Part shown: piece by piece, positions 1 through 6,776 of the stretch
Position numbering within the stretch: position 1 is the first letter of the stretch
How the letters are laid out: every line of letters begins with the position of its first letter
From: a virus
Reading direction: 5' to 3' (one strand)
DNA: 32,852 nt
Virus record (IMG/VR): IMGVR_UViG_3300005795_000025
Coordinates: 1 to 32,852 of that record
Program-made: the position numbers and the translations under genes
Notes under the pieces: generated by a model
Seen by the model: the letters and a program-made list of their open reading frames with translations, nothing else
Database searches by the model: none
What the model was told of the DNA's origin: nothing

Positions 1-175
1 TCAAGTAACTGTTACTCGGGAAAGACTTGTATCAAACCGGGACGAATCGTACATTTCATCCGGCAGTCGGCCTTCGTCCGACGCCTTTGCCGTCAATGTC
101 GACGGAACTTCTCTGAACACCACCACAAGTCGGCCACTTGTCGTGACCGCATTCGTCCTCGCGAAAGGCTCGCCC

Positions 176-289
176 ATGTTCGATTTCTTCGGCGCAATCT
201 CCGGCTTCTTCGGTCTACTGTTCGGCACCGGCTCGTCGAGCGGGAGCTCGGGAGGAAGCAGCGACGCACCCGTCGCCCCGCCTACCTGA
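176..289 (+). CDS. Small hydrophobic protein with Ser/Gly-rich tail
   Basis: Encodes 37 residues starting MFDFFGAISGFFGLLFG, an amphipathic or hydrophobic N-terminal half, followed by a Ser/Gly run and a short Pro/Ala end. The start is chosen because GAAAGG at 163-168 sits 7 nt before the ATG. The frame stays open upstream to base 2, but that part does not read like protein. The hydrophobic helix suggests membrane association; no function is recognised. It converges on the zinc-ribbon gene, with a perfect 13-bp hairpin between them. It lies on the probable host side of the att remnant. Confidence 0.55.
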   Translation: MFDFFGAISGFFGLLFGTGSSSGSSGGSSDAPVAPPT

Positions 290-295
290 TCCACA

Positions 296-329
296 AGCCT
301 CACCCGGCACCGATCCGCCGGGTGAGGCT
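296..329. terminator. Bidirectional hairpin terminator between convergent genes
   Basis: A perfect 13-bp inverted repeat (AGCCTCACCCGGC at 296-308, complement at 317-329) with an 8-nt loop. There is no long T-tract, as is common in actinobacterial terminators. It lies between the stop of the small + strand gene at 289 and the stop of the minus-strand gene at 366, so it probably serves both. Confidence 0.75.
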
Positions 330-365
330 CTCGCGAATCTCTTTGAAACACAACGTAACAGCACT

Positions 366-569
366 TCAACTCCACCGACTTTTCTGCGGATTCACGCCGA
401 CACACTCCGGCGTCCGGACAGTTTCACCACATCGCCTGCAGTAATGGGTCCTGTGTCCGCCATTCTCCGTCGAGGCACACCCGCAGACCTCCCAACCGAC
501 AAGGCATGTGTTCGCCGTGAGCCGGTGTCCGTTAGGGCAGCAGTCCGGGGATTGCTCGGTCAACCGCAT
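366..569 (-). CDS. Small zinc-ribbon-like protein (CPxGH type)
   Basis: The 67-residue product is rich in Cys and His: CCPNGH near residue 10, a CGC group, GHRTHYC followed by CRRC, and a late Cys. This resembles a small actinobacterial family in which a CP-x-GH box, a V-L-V-G-W stretch and a GHRT..C..C box form a probable zinc ribbon. Partner and function are unknown. The frame is open to a GTG at 674; the ATG at 567-569 is preferred because related short proteins begin just before the CPxGH box, though its Shine-Dalgarno is poor. The overlapping + strand frames look like shadows. Confidence 0.6.
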   Translation of the reverse strand: MRLTEQSPDCCPNGHRLTANTCLVGWEVCGCASTENGGHRTHYCRRCGETVRTPECVGVNPQKSRWS

Positions 570-772
570 CTCCACATTTTCGCACACATGTTCGACAACT
601 TGGTACTGCACGCTGCACATTCGATTACACCGGCCGCTTCCGGTCGGCCCGAGCGCAACTATCCCTTCCGTCACTTCGGTCTGCTTTAATACGAAGGCTT
701 TGTCGGGGGTTTACCAATGTCCGAAGTTGTCGAGTTTCTGCGAACACACGCAGGCGAGCACGGGGTTGAACT

Positions 773-1459
773 ATGGGTTTCTTCAAGAAGACGGCTGTGA
801 CTGCTCTAGCGGTCGCTGCAGTCGGAGCATCAACAGGGATCGCATCAGCTGATCCGTCGACCGACGTGAATTACGAAGCGAAGGTCGTCGACAAGTCGAT
901 CGTCACCACCATCGACGCCGGGCTGTTCAAGGTGTCCGGCGACGGCAAGTCCGTCGTCTTGCAGGACAGCAAGGGAGCCGACCTTGTTTCCCTGCCTCTC
1001 GCATACAACCTCGGGGATCTACAGTTCCCCTTCGATCGCACGATCAGTGAAGACGGTAAGACCCTCACGCTGACACCGATCACCGATTCTGCGAAGGCAA
1101 CACCTCGACCCGAGAGTGCGCCTGCGGCAAAGGAATGGACGCCCGTCGCCTCGCCCGAGGAGAATGATCGGGCGATTGCGCACTTCCAGAGCCAACTCGG
1201 CCTCGGCACTCAGGTCGGCAGCCTGCTCGGCACCATCGTCGGCGCCGGAATCGGTTGCGCTGTCGGCGCTCCGCTGGGCTTGACCATCGTCGGACTCCCC
1301 GTCGCCGCGGCACTGTGCCTGGGTGGCCTCGCAACAGGCGCCGGAATCGGCGGTGTCGCCGGAACGATCCTCGGCGGCGGCGGCGCGGCTGTCGTAGCCG
1401 GCATCGATCTCGTCAACACGCTGAATGCTCCTGCAGGGACGACCGTCTGGGCTCAGTAG
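773..1459 (+). CDS. Secreted glycine/alanine-rich protein
   Basis: The 228-residue product has a classical Sec signal peptide: MGFFKK, a hydrophobic core, then cleavage after GIASA (about residue 26). The mature part starts with about 85 residues of beta-like alternating sequence, then a Pro/Ala linker (about 105-125), and ends in a long small-residue hydrophobic segment (about 140-215) rich in Gly, Ala, Val and Leu with GxxxG spacing. Two Cys flank the middle of that segment. Secreted actinobacterial proteins of this layout are common and uncharacterised; the tail could insert in, or sit on, the cell envelope. The Shine-Dalgarno is weak (a GGGG run 6 nt upstream). A strong terminator follows 30 bases after the stop. 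Confidence 0.8.
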   Translation: MGFFKKTAVTALAVAAVGASTGIASADPSTDVNYEAKVVDKSIVTTIDAGLFKVSGDGKSVVLQDSKGADLVSLPLAYNLGDLQFPFDRTISEDGKTLTLTPITDSAKATPRPESAPAAKEWTPVASPEENDRAIAHFQSQLGLGTQVGSLLGTIVGAGIGCAVGAPLGLTIVGLPVAAALCLGGLATGAGIGGVAGTILGGGGAAVVAGIDLVNTLNAPAGTTVWAQ

Positions 1460-1490
1460 CCACTTGGTGGTCAGTCGCTGCTCCACGGAA

Positions 1491-1527
1491 AGCCCCGCCC
1501 GCCCGAAGAGGACGAGCGGGGTTTTTC
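1491..1527 (+). terminator. Rho-independent terminator
   Basis: CCCCGC (1493-1498) plus CG (1500-1501) pair with CG (1513-1514) plus GCGGGG (1516-1521), followed immediately by TTTTT. It lies downstream of the secreted-protein gene and is the last recognisable element before the tRNA remnant. Confidence 0.85.
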
Positions 1528-1552
1528 GATTCAATGTGCAGGAGGATCTACG

Positions 1553-1597
1553 TGGTGCCCCCAGTCGGACTCGAACCGACACTTGACGGATTTTAAG
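1553..1597 (-). other. tRNA 3'-end fragment, probable prophage attachment site
   Basis: Read on the minus strand, this carries the 3' end of a tRNA: part of an anticodon loop (1591-1597), TCCGT of the anticodon stem (1586-1590), a 5-nt variable region, a perfect 5-bp T-stem (GTCGG/CCGAC) around a TTCGAGT loop (1564-1580), the acceptor strand TGGGGGC (1557-1563), discriminator A and CCA (1553-1555). The sequence to the right lacks a matching 5' anticodon stem or D-arm, so it is not a complete tRNA. The loop as written would give anticodon TAA, yet the short variable region is not that of a leucine tRNA. The core therefore probably ends inside the loop, and the parental gene could be tRNA-Lys(TTT); that identity is inference. 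Phages often integrate at tRNA 3' ends, leaving such a displaced copy at one junction. Confidence 0.75.
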
Positions 1598-1612
1598 TTT
1601 GCTCTTCTCGAC

Positions 1613-1650
1613 GTTTGCCAGAATTGGCAGAATTGGGGGCATTGGCAAAC
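1613..1650. repeat. Inverted repeat next to the att core
   Basis: GTTTGCCA (1613-1620) and TGGCAAAC (1643-1650) are perfect 8-bp inverted arms. Between them TTGGCAGAATTGG forms further partial repeats. The element begins 16 bases inside the probable prophage side of the att core. It could be a protein-binding site for the recombination machinery or simply a hairpin. Confidence 0.4.
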
Positions 1651-1711
1651 CGTTGAAACGCAACGTGATTCATCTTTATGCGCTTTGTGTGATTGGCCGG
1701 TTTCGAGCATG

Positions 1712-1730
1712 CTGCGTACTCCCTGCGTAC
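1712..1730. repeat. Direct repeat CTGCGTAC x2
   Basis: CTGCGTAC occurs at 1712-1719 and 1723-1730, an 11-bp period (one helical turn), and is followed by GTAC-CGAA-GTAC. Spaced direct repeats near an att core are typical of arm-type integrase or excisionase sites, but no integrase is in this window to match them with. Confidence 0.35.
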
Positions 1731-1878
1731 CGAAGTACGTTGGGCACTTAGATCAGTGCCTGACACCTATACGTTACGACCGGTCCGTCTGGTTTGATGT
1801 ATGTGAATTTTACCTACCTTTTTGCCAGTCCAACGATTGGCCGATCGCATCCATTCAAACCAAGAGAAGGTCAGCTCG

Positions 1879-2352
1879 ATGACGTATCCCTCAGCCCCCG
1901 ACTCGGGACTCCCAGTGCCCGCCCCGCAACCCGTGTCAAATAGCAACAAACGCGTATTCATCATCGGTGCAGCGGTTATTGCCGTCATCGCGCTTGCGCT
2001 CATCGCGGTCTTCACCTTGCGAGATACCAGTCCTAAGACCTTCGAAATGAAGGGCAGTGTGGGGATCATCGACGGAGTCACCAAGCTGTCTGACAATCGT
2101 TGCGCAGGTAAGGGTGGATACAAGGACCTCTCGGAGGGTGCTTCGGTGACGATCGGTGATCAGTCAGGCAAGACTGTCGCCACCGGGTCGATCGCAAGCA
2201 GCGAGTACGTGAGCGGGGCATGCATGTTGACCTTCTCAATTCAGGTCCCGGCCAAGCTGGACTTTTACCAGGTGGAGGTCTCGCACCGCGGAGTTGTGAC
2301 CTACTCTAACGAAGAAGCACGTTCCGGCCCGTTCATGTCTATCGGCGGCTAG
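1879..2352 (+). CDS. Single-pass membrane protein with exported domain
   Basis: The 157-residue product has a Pro/Ser-rich cytoplasmic N-terminus (1-23), one transmembrane helix (about 25-46), and an exported domain of about 105 residues with two Cys that could form a disulfide. The exported part contains motifs (CAGKGGY, EGASVTI, FYQVEVSHRG) that resemble an actinobacterial exported domain found downstream of single helices or lipoboxes. The start at 1879 is chosen because AGAAGG lies 8 nt upstream; an ATG-less extension to 1822 is open but implausible. It is the first gene inside the presumed prophage, with an AT-richer leader before it. It may be a lysogenic-conversion surface protein; no function is known. 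Confidence 0.75.
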   Translation: MTYPSAPDSGLPVPAPQPVSNSNKRVFIIGAAVIAVIALALIAVFTLRDTSPKTFEMKGSVGIIDGVTKLSDNRCAGKGGYKDLSEGASVTIGDQSGKTVATGSIASSEYVSGACMLTFSIQVPAKLDFYQVEVSHRGVVTYSNEEARSGPFMSIGG

Positions 2353-2459
2353 GTGTCACCAACCTGATGGCCGGGTACACCTAGTGCGAGCTGCGCAAGC
2401 TATCGATTTTCAGGAATGACAGCGAGTCGGGCCGGCCGCAGCCTCAACCGACCTCACGT

Positions 2460-2963
2460 CTACTCATCTTCGGCGCTCTGCTCGTATTCGTCGTTCCATT
2501 GCTGGTGCGCAGGACTGACCAGATACACCCAGACCGATGAGACGCCGATCTGGGCCCTAACCACCAGGCCCGGAAGGTCCCAGCGCAGGCCGCGAGTCGG
2601 TTCGATCCACCAATCCGTGGGCCGCTGCCCCAGCAGTTCGAACATCCGGTCCACGAGTGCATTGAAAACTTCATCCAGCTCAGGCTCCAAGTCGCTCTGA
2701 CCGAGAACCACATCACTGGCACGGAAGGAGATCATATCGATCGCTCGCGACAAGTCGGTTGTCGATATGTCCGCGACGCCCACCATCACATCGGGGCGAT
2801 TGACTTCGAGATTGGTCACGGCTGCTGGCACCTGCTCATCGAGGCCGCTGAACTGCCAACCGACCTGACCGCAGAACGGCGGCAGGTCATTGACGGTCCA
2901 CGTCCAGTCGAACTCAGCGGCCGCGCGCACCGCCTGGGCAGCGCGTTCGATATCTGCTCGCAC
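2460..2963 (-). CDS. DUF6301-like protein
   Basis: A 167-residue soluble acidic protein without signal or membrane segment. Features include a W-T-W-T-V-N-D-L-P start (about 20-28), a central alternating strand region, an L-x(2)-A-F/V-N-A-L-V-D segment, and a C-terminal W-D-L-P-G-L-V-V-R followed by L-V-S-P. This matches my memory of the DUF6301 family, uncharacterised and mostly actinobacterial. The GTG at 2961-2963 abuts AAAAGG with no spacer, so the true start may be slightly different. It lies immediately downstream of decayed coding sequence on the same strand, so it could be the surviving half of a two-gene unit such as a toxin-immunity pair. That role is inference. Confidence 0.6.
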   Translation of the reverse strand: MRADIERAAQAVRAAAEFDWTWTVNDLPPFCGQVGWQFSGLDEQVPAAVTNLEVNRPDVMVGVADISTTDLSRAIDMISFRASDVVLGQSDLEPELDEVFNALVDRMFELLGQRPTDWWIEPTRGLRWDLPGLVVRAQIGVSSVWVYLVSPAHQQWNDEYEQSAEDE

Positions 2964-2966
2964 CTT

Positions 2967-3287
2967 TTACAGCTCTCTCTCGTAGTCAGAGTTGGTGATT
3001 CGATAGTGGCCGTCAAGGCGGTCGTAGCCTCCCACATCACGACGGGGCCAAGTACTCACAGGTAAGTCATGCCGCGGAGTCGTTCTTCATCCGAGACGAT
3101 CTGTCCGGGCGGCGGCGTTTGCTGCACGACGTTGACGCTGCGGGCTAGGAAGCGGAACGGTCGAAGAAATAATCGAGAAAATGTCGTGGAAGTACTCGGC
3201 GTCACAGGCTCGAATCATCATTTCTACGGCCCAAAACGTGTACTGCTCGGAGACGAAGTAGTGCCGCACCGCCAGGATGTTTGGCAC
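2967..3287 (-). pseudogene. Decayed coding sequence upstream of the DUF6301-like gene
   Basis: Several broken stretches on the minus strand read like protein in different frames. One frame from 3287 gives a start resembling MPNILAVRHYF and stops near 3087. A second frame contains VQQTPPPGQIVSDEERLRG and stops at a TGA near 3045. The 3'-most part, ending with TAA at 2967-2969, reads GGYDRLDGHYRITNSDYERE then Leu and stop, a convincing protein C-terminus. No single frame spans the region. The simplest reading is the 3' remnant of a frameshifted gene, 3 nt upstream of the DUF6301-like start. The family is not recognised. Confidence 0.4.
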
Positions 3288-3326
3288 TTTTGGTGCTAGA
3301 TCTATCGACAGAGGAATCAGATTGAG

Positions 3327-3710
3327 ATGAAGGTACTTCTCGGATTCATCGCAGCGTTCTTTCTAATTGTCTTCATCACGAACCATTGGCAGACGATGCT
3401 GTGGATTGTGATCGCGGCCTTCGTCATTCCGATGACGTACGAAGGTTTCAAGTTCGTGCGCGAGTACCGAGGTGACATGCGCAAAGTGAAGGCTGACTAT
3501 TTCAAGGGCCTCGACGAGCGAACGAACCTGCAGCATCAGCAGTACCTCGCTGGTCGCGACGAAGGCGTCTACGGAGACTATCCGCCTGCACATCTGGACA
3601 AGACGACGAGGGCCGGATGCGCCGTTCGTTGCCTGCCGACCGTGACGTTTTCGTGGATGCCGAGAGTATTGAATCGAAGCTCGGTGAAAGTTTCATCACG
3701 CCAGGTTTAG
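3327..3710 (+). CDS. Small membrane protein, probably frameshifted near its C-terminus
   Basis: The first 90 residues are coherent: two closely spaced hydrophobic helices (about 4-20 and 23-38), then a charged helix with K-A-D-Y, an L-Q-H-Q-Q-Y-L box, and G-V-Y-G-D-Y-P-P-A. Small actinobacterial membrane proteins of this layout usually end soon after such a box. After about base 3600 this frame becomes Arg/Ser/Cys-rich, while the +2 frame reads like protein (DEGRM, then VFVDAESIESKLGESF near 3608-3695). A one-base deletion near 3595-3605 would explain this. The +2 frame runs without a stop into the lipoprotein gene, so the original end cannot be placed. AGAGGA about 11 nt upstream supports the start. 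Confidence 0.6.
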   Translation: MKVLLGFIAAFFLIVFITNHWQTMLWIVIAAFVIPMTYEGFKFVREYRGDMRKVKADYFKGLDERTNLQHQQYLAGRDEGVYGDYPPAHLDKTTRAGCAVRCLPTVTFSWMPRVLNRSSVKVSSRQV

Positions 3711-3805
3711 CCTGGTTCGGCTTCGCGAGTAGCTGGGATGTGATTCGGAGCGCTCTTTGCCGAATCATTACTCAAGTCGAATGCTCGTCTGGTCTCCTAG
3801 ATCAC

Positions 3806-4684
3806 ATGAGATCAAAGATCGTCGTCGCCGCGGCACTTTCGCTGAGCTTCTTCACTGCTGGCTGTGGAGGGTCGGACTCTACCGACTCAGAGCAGTCTCA
3901 AGACTCGGTCGTTCAATCCACGAGTCCGACAACCGAAGCCAGTCCGATCCGTAAGAAGGCGATCGGCGAAGAGGCGGCGGCGGGCTGCGTTGAGGGGGCC
4001 GGCCGAGAAACGTGTGACGTTCGATTCACGATCACCTCCATCACTCGAGGTGAATCATGCTCGGGCTATTCCAATGGAATTCTCGAGCTACCGGCGAACC
4101 ACGAGGTCGTCCGCTTCAATATCGAAGCTGAGACTGCACCTGAGTTCAGCTACGCCCAGGCCAACGGCGTGTTGCTCACGCAGTACTGGAGCGTCGTCGA
4201 TGCGGACGGTTACATGGTGAAGGATCCCGATATCGCTACCGGGTGTGACGTCGACGCAAACGTCGTCTACAAGTTCCTCGAACCAGGTATTAAACAAAGG
4301 TCGAGCGTCCCCATCATTGCGCCAGTCGGCGCGACAACGCTGCGCCTCTCAGAGCAGGGCCACGGCTGGGAATGGGAAATTCCCGCGGCAGCCGAGATGC
4401 CGCCGACCGCCCCCGCCGCTCCGCCTGTTGAATCCCCCGCTCAGCCCACGACTCAGGAGTGGACTCCAATTACAACCACCGTTGTCCAGAACCCGGTTGA
4501 CAGTCGCCCGAATCCCTACCCGAATTCACAGGACTCATATGGTCGAGATACGGGAACAAGCGGGGCAACCCTGGTCGGATGTGGCGATTGGAGTGAGTAC
4601 CAGCCAGGTACAGGCATCTATTCAGACGGCTCTCTGGACTACGCCGCAGAGTGCCTACCCGGCGGGTCAATGGCGCCGAACTAG
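3806..4684 (+). CDS. Lipoprotein with C-terminal Pro/Thr-rich region
   Basis: The 292-residue product starts with an n-region (MRSK), a hydrophobic core and a lipobox F-T-A-G-C with Cys at residue 20, so it should be lipidated and held on the outer face of the membrane. A Ser/Thr/Asp linker (21-45) leads to a beta-rich domain (about 50-190) with four or five Cys that resembles the DUF4352-like layout of actinobacterial lipoproteins. A Pro/Thr/Ala-rich stretch (about 195-240) follows, then a tail with C-G-D-W and Y-A-A-E-C. The ATG at 3806 is chosen because it starts the signal peptide; an in-frame extension to 3617 is open but belongs to the previous gene's altered frame. A surface-exposed moron protein is the likely role. 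Confidence 0.75.
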   Translation: MRSKIVVAAALSLSFFTAGCGGSDSTDSEQSQDSVVQSTSPTTEASPIRKKAIGEEAAAGCVEGAGRETCDVRFTITSITRGESCSGYSNGILELPANHEVVRFNIEAETAPEFSYAQANGVLLTQYWSVVDADGYMVKDPDIATGCDVDANVVYKFLEPGIKQRSSVPIIAPVGATTLRLSEQGHGWEWEIPAAAEMPPTAPAAPPVESPAQPTTQEWTPITTTVVQNPVDSRPNPYPNSQDSYGRDTGTSGATLVGCGDWSEYQPGTGIYSDGSLDYAAECLPGGSMAPN

Positions 4685-4959
4685 CCTCACCGTCCTCATC
4701 GACATCAACCGCGCGGCCACCGGAGAAAACCGTCTGTGCACGCAGAAAAGTACTCCTACTACGAACTTCGGCAGGTTTAAGGCTTCTATCCCTGCTGCCT
4801 TGCAACTAACCGCGCCTGCGCACGAAGCAGGGCGACCCACTGAACCGGCGCCCCACTATTTGAGCTGCGACTAAAAAGGTCCGTCGAATCCGTAGGACCG
4901 GACTGTCTGGTATGTATTGCTGACACTTCCCCACTACGGGGCCGAGCAAGGACGCGACG

Positions 4960-5610
4960 ATGAACTCACAGCCCGGCTGGTATCCAGACCCGCAGAACCC
5001 CACAATCGTGCGGTACTGGGACGGGCAGCAATGGACCAGTCAGACACAAGCGCGCTCGACGAACCTAGCAATGGTAAGCATGAAGCCTCCGATGACCGCG
5101 CTCACCAAGGTCATCTGGTTTCTCATCGCCTTAGCTGCGGGCGTCGTTGCGCTCGTTGTGGGCACAACCGTCGTCGCCAACCTCGCTGGATCGAAGCCGG
5201 AAACCGTCACAATCGACGACGCGACCTACACACAGTTGATGCTTCGCAAAGACCCCACATCTACCGACCCTGCCACGTACCAGGAAATCGACGATAGGGA
5301 TCTCGCACTGATAGTCAAGGACCCATGGGCAAACAAGGATCGACGGATAGCCCTCTACGCGTCGATCTACCAGTTCGACACCATCACTGGAACTGATCGT
5401 TTCCTGGCGAACGTCGGGACTTCCCCTCTTGGGATCGGCAATTCCCAGAATGCACAATTGGTCGGAACAATTACGGGGCTTGAGTCATTCGTTGAGGGCG
5501 ATACCGTGAAGTTGCACGTCGTCGTTGATGGCGAGTATCAGTTCACATCATCGGGCAAAGAGATCGTCGTCCCTCAGTTCCAGATCGGCATCATCGAACT
5601 CGCCGAGTAG
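4960..5610 (+). CDS. DUF2510 domain membrane protein
   Basis: The N-terminus (about residues 4-28) is a DUF2510 domain with the hallmark P-G-W-Y-P-D-P, R-Y-W-D-G and Q-W-T. One transmembrane helix follows (about 47-73), then an exported domain of about 140 residues with no Cys, rich in beta-strand sequence. DUF2510 is a short cytoplasmic domain typical of actinobacterial membrane proteins; its function is unknown. AAGGA lies about 10 nt upstream of the ATG. It is the third consecutive + strand gene for an envelope-anchored protein, and the same DUF2510 motif returns in the next gene, where it sits at the opposite end. The preceding 275 bases contain no evident gene. Confidence 0.8.
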   Translation: MNSQPGWYPDPQNPTIVRYWDGQQWTSQTQARSTNLAMVSMKPPMTALTKVIWFLIALAAGVVALVVGTTVVANLAGSKPETVTIDDATYTQLMLRKDPTSTDPATYQEIDDRDLALIVKDPWANKDRRIALYASIYQFDTITGTDRFLANVGTSPLGIGNSQNAQLVGTITGLESFVEGDTVKLHVVVDGEYQFTSSGKEIVVPQFQIGIIELAE

Positions 5611-5641
5611 CGTCACAACATTCACCGAAAGGGCAGCAACT

Positions 5642-6019
5642 GTGGGACTCCGAATCGGAGGCGGCGTAGGACCGCTCTACTGGTCCACACCCATTCGTTC
5701 ACCCCAAATCCCAACCAAATACGGGAACATGGGAATCGTCACCTGGTCCTTCTACATCGGCCTTCTCATGATGTGGTGGACGTTCTACCTTTGCTGGCTC
5801 TTCTACAAGTACCTTGCCATCGCGATTTGGTGGAGCATTAAAACCCCCTTCCAGTGGTGGCAGCAACGGCAACATGCCGGCCCTCCGCAGCCCGTTCGCC
5901 ACTTCCCTCCGGGTTGGTATCAGGATCAAGCCAATCCTGCGTATGTCAGATGGCATGACGGAACTCAGTGGACTGCGCATGTACAACTCGCTGGCGGGCC
6001 GATTCCGCCGACCTACTGA
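5642..6019 (+). CDS. Small membrane protein with C-terminal DUF2510
   Basis: The 125-residue product begins VGLRIGGGVGPLYWSTPI, a Gly-rich start reminiscent of small phage and actinobacterial proteins. A very Trp/Tyr-rich hydrophobic segment follows (about 30-66; WW and FYLCW motifs), probably two membrane passes or one long hairpin. The DUF2510 motif comes last (P-P-G-W-Y-Q-D-Q, V-R-W-H-D-G, Q-W-T at about 89-112). GTG at 5642 is chosen over the ATG at 5729 because GAAAGGG lies about 10 nt upstream and the Gly-rich start looks conserved. The gene is 31 nt after the preceding DUF2510 gene, so they are probably co-transcribed, and a terminator follows. Confidence 0.65.
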   Translation: MGLRIGGGVGPLYWSTPIRSPQIPTKYGNMGIVTWSFYIGLLMMWWTFYLCWLFYKYLAIAIWWSIKTPFQWWQQRQHAGPPQPVRHFPPGWYQDQANPAYVRWHDGTQWTAHVQLAGGPIPPTY

Positions 6020-6030
6020 TCCCACCGCAA

Positions 6031-6060
6031 AGACCTCACCGTTTGGTGAGGCCTTCGTTG
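6031..6060 (+). terminator. Terminator after the envelope-protein cluster
   Basis: CCTCACC (6034-6040) pairs with GGTGAGG (6045-6051) around a GTTT tetraloop, followed by a T-rich stretch. It closes the + strand run that starts at 1879. Confidence 0.75.
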
Positions 6061-6192
6061 TGTTTGAGACCGGTAAGTCCGGTTCGGGTGATGCTGGCCG
6101 GTTGCGGCATGCGATGATTCCCGGACCACAAAGATCAGCCCCGGCGGATGCGGCAAACTCTCACGTCGGTGCCACAATATAACGTGCGACTC

Positions 6193-6208
6193 TCGCAACA
6201 AACTGCGA
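6193..6208. promoter_or_regulatory. Short palindrome upstream of the ImmA gene
   Basis: TCGCA-N6-TGCGA lies 46 bases before the ImmA start, between a TATAAC hexamer (near 6178) and a strong ribosome-binding site (GAAGGAGGAGGAG). It could be an operator; the arms are only 5 bp. Confidence 0.3.
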
Positions 6209-6254
6209 TAGAACGGGTTCGAATGCGGAATACTGGAGAAGGAGGAGGAGCGAG

Positions 6255-6776
6255 ATGAGTCACAGTGCAGTGGAAGCGCCCCAGTCACGACTGTCTTACT
6301 CGGCGATCGCGCGGTACGCAGAACAGATTGCCTCAGAGAACGACGCAATCGATGAGCGCGGCAATGTCGACGTTTACGAACTCCTGAGAAAGCTGGGAGG
6401 TGACATCGAGATCGATGACCGCGCTGAGTCGCTTGACGTGCGCGAAAACGGCGACTTCACGGTATTTTTGCCTACTCACACCTCTAGACTGCGTGATCGC
6501 TTCACTATCGCTCATGAATTAGGGCATTACTTCTTGCATTTTCGCGCACCCGATCAAAACCTCATCGGCGAGCGCACATCGACATTCACGCGACTTGGCC
6601 GGAACATCCCGGAAACTCAGGCCAACGTGTTTGCATCGAATCTGCTGATGCCAGCTGCGCAGTTCAAGGCGATGTACTCCCGACTGGAAGAAGATCTCGT
6701 ATCAGTCGCAGAACATTTTGAGGTCTCATACCCTGCGGCAAAAGTCCGCGCAGAATTTCTTGGACTACCTATCTGA
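6255..6776 (+). CDS. ImmA/IrrE family metallo-endopeptidase
   Basis: A 173-residue soluble protease of the ImmA/IrrE (DUF955) family. The zinc motif H-E-L-G-H is at residues 87-91, followed by Y-F-L-H, and the third ligand is Glu120 in E-T-Q-A-N, then F-A-S-N-L-L-M-P, all as in the family. The N-terminal 75 residues are a helical segment and a small beta region. No HTH domain is fused. Family members cleave XRE-type repressors (ImmA, IrrE) or act in toxin-antitoxin and defence loci. The ribosome-binding site is very strong. The gene ends in TGATG, overlapping the cyclase-like gene by one base, so the two are translationally coupled. No repressor gene adjoins it, which is unusual for a prophage ImmA. 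Confidence 0.9.
   Translation: MSHSAVEAPQSRLSYSAIARYAEQIASENDAIDERGNVDVYELLRKLGGDIEIDDRAESLDVRENGDFTVFLPTHTSRLRDRFTIAHELGHYFLHFRAPDQNLIGERTSTFTRLGRNIPETQANVFASNLLMPAAQFKAMYSRLEEDLVSVAEHFEVSYPAAKVRAEFLGLPI

Noticed and set aside
1553-1650. A complete tRNA gene
   Set aside because: A GCCCCCA heptamer upstream could pair with the acceptor strand, but 36 bases separate it from the anticodon loop, the anticodon stem does not pair and there is no D-arm; best read as a 3' fragment.
1019-1663. 214-residue minus-strand frame over the secreted protein gene
   Set aside because: Runs across a strong terminator and the tRNA fragment; Arg/Asp-rich shadow.
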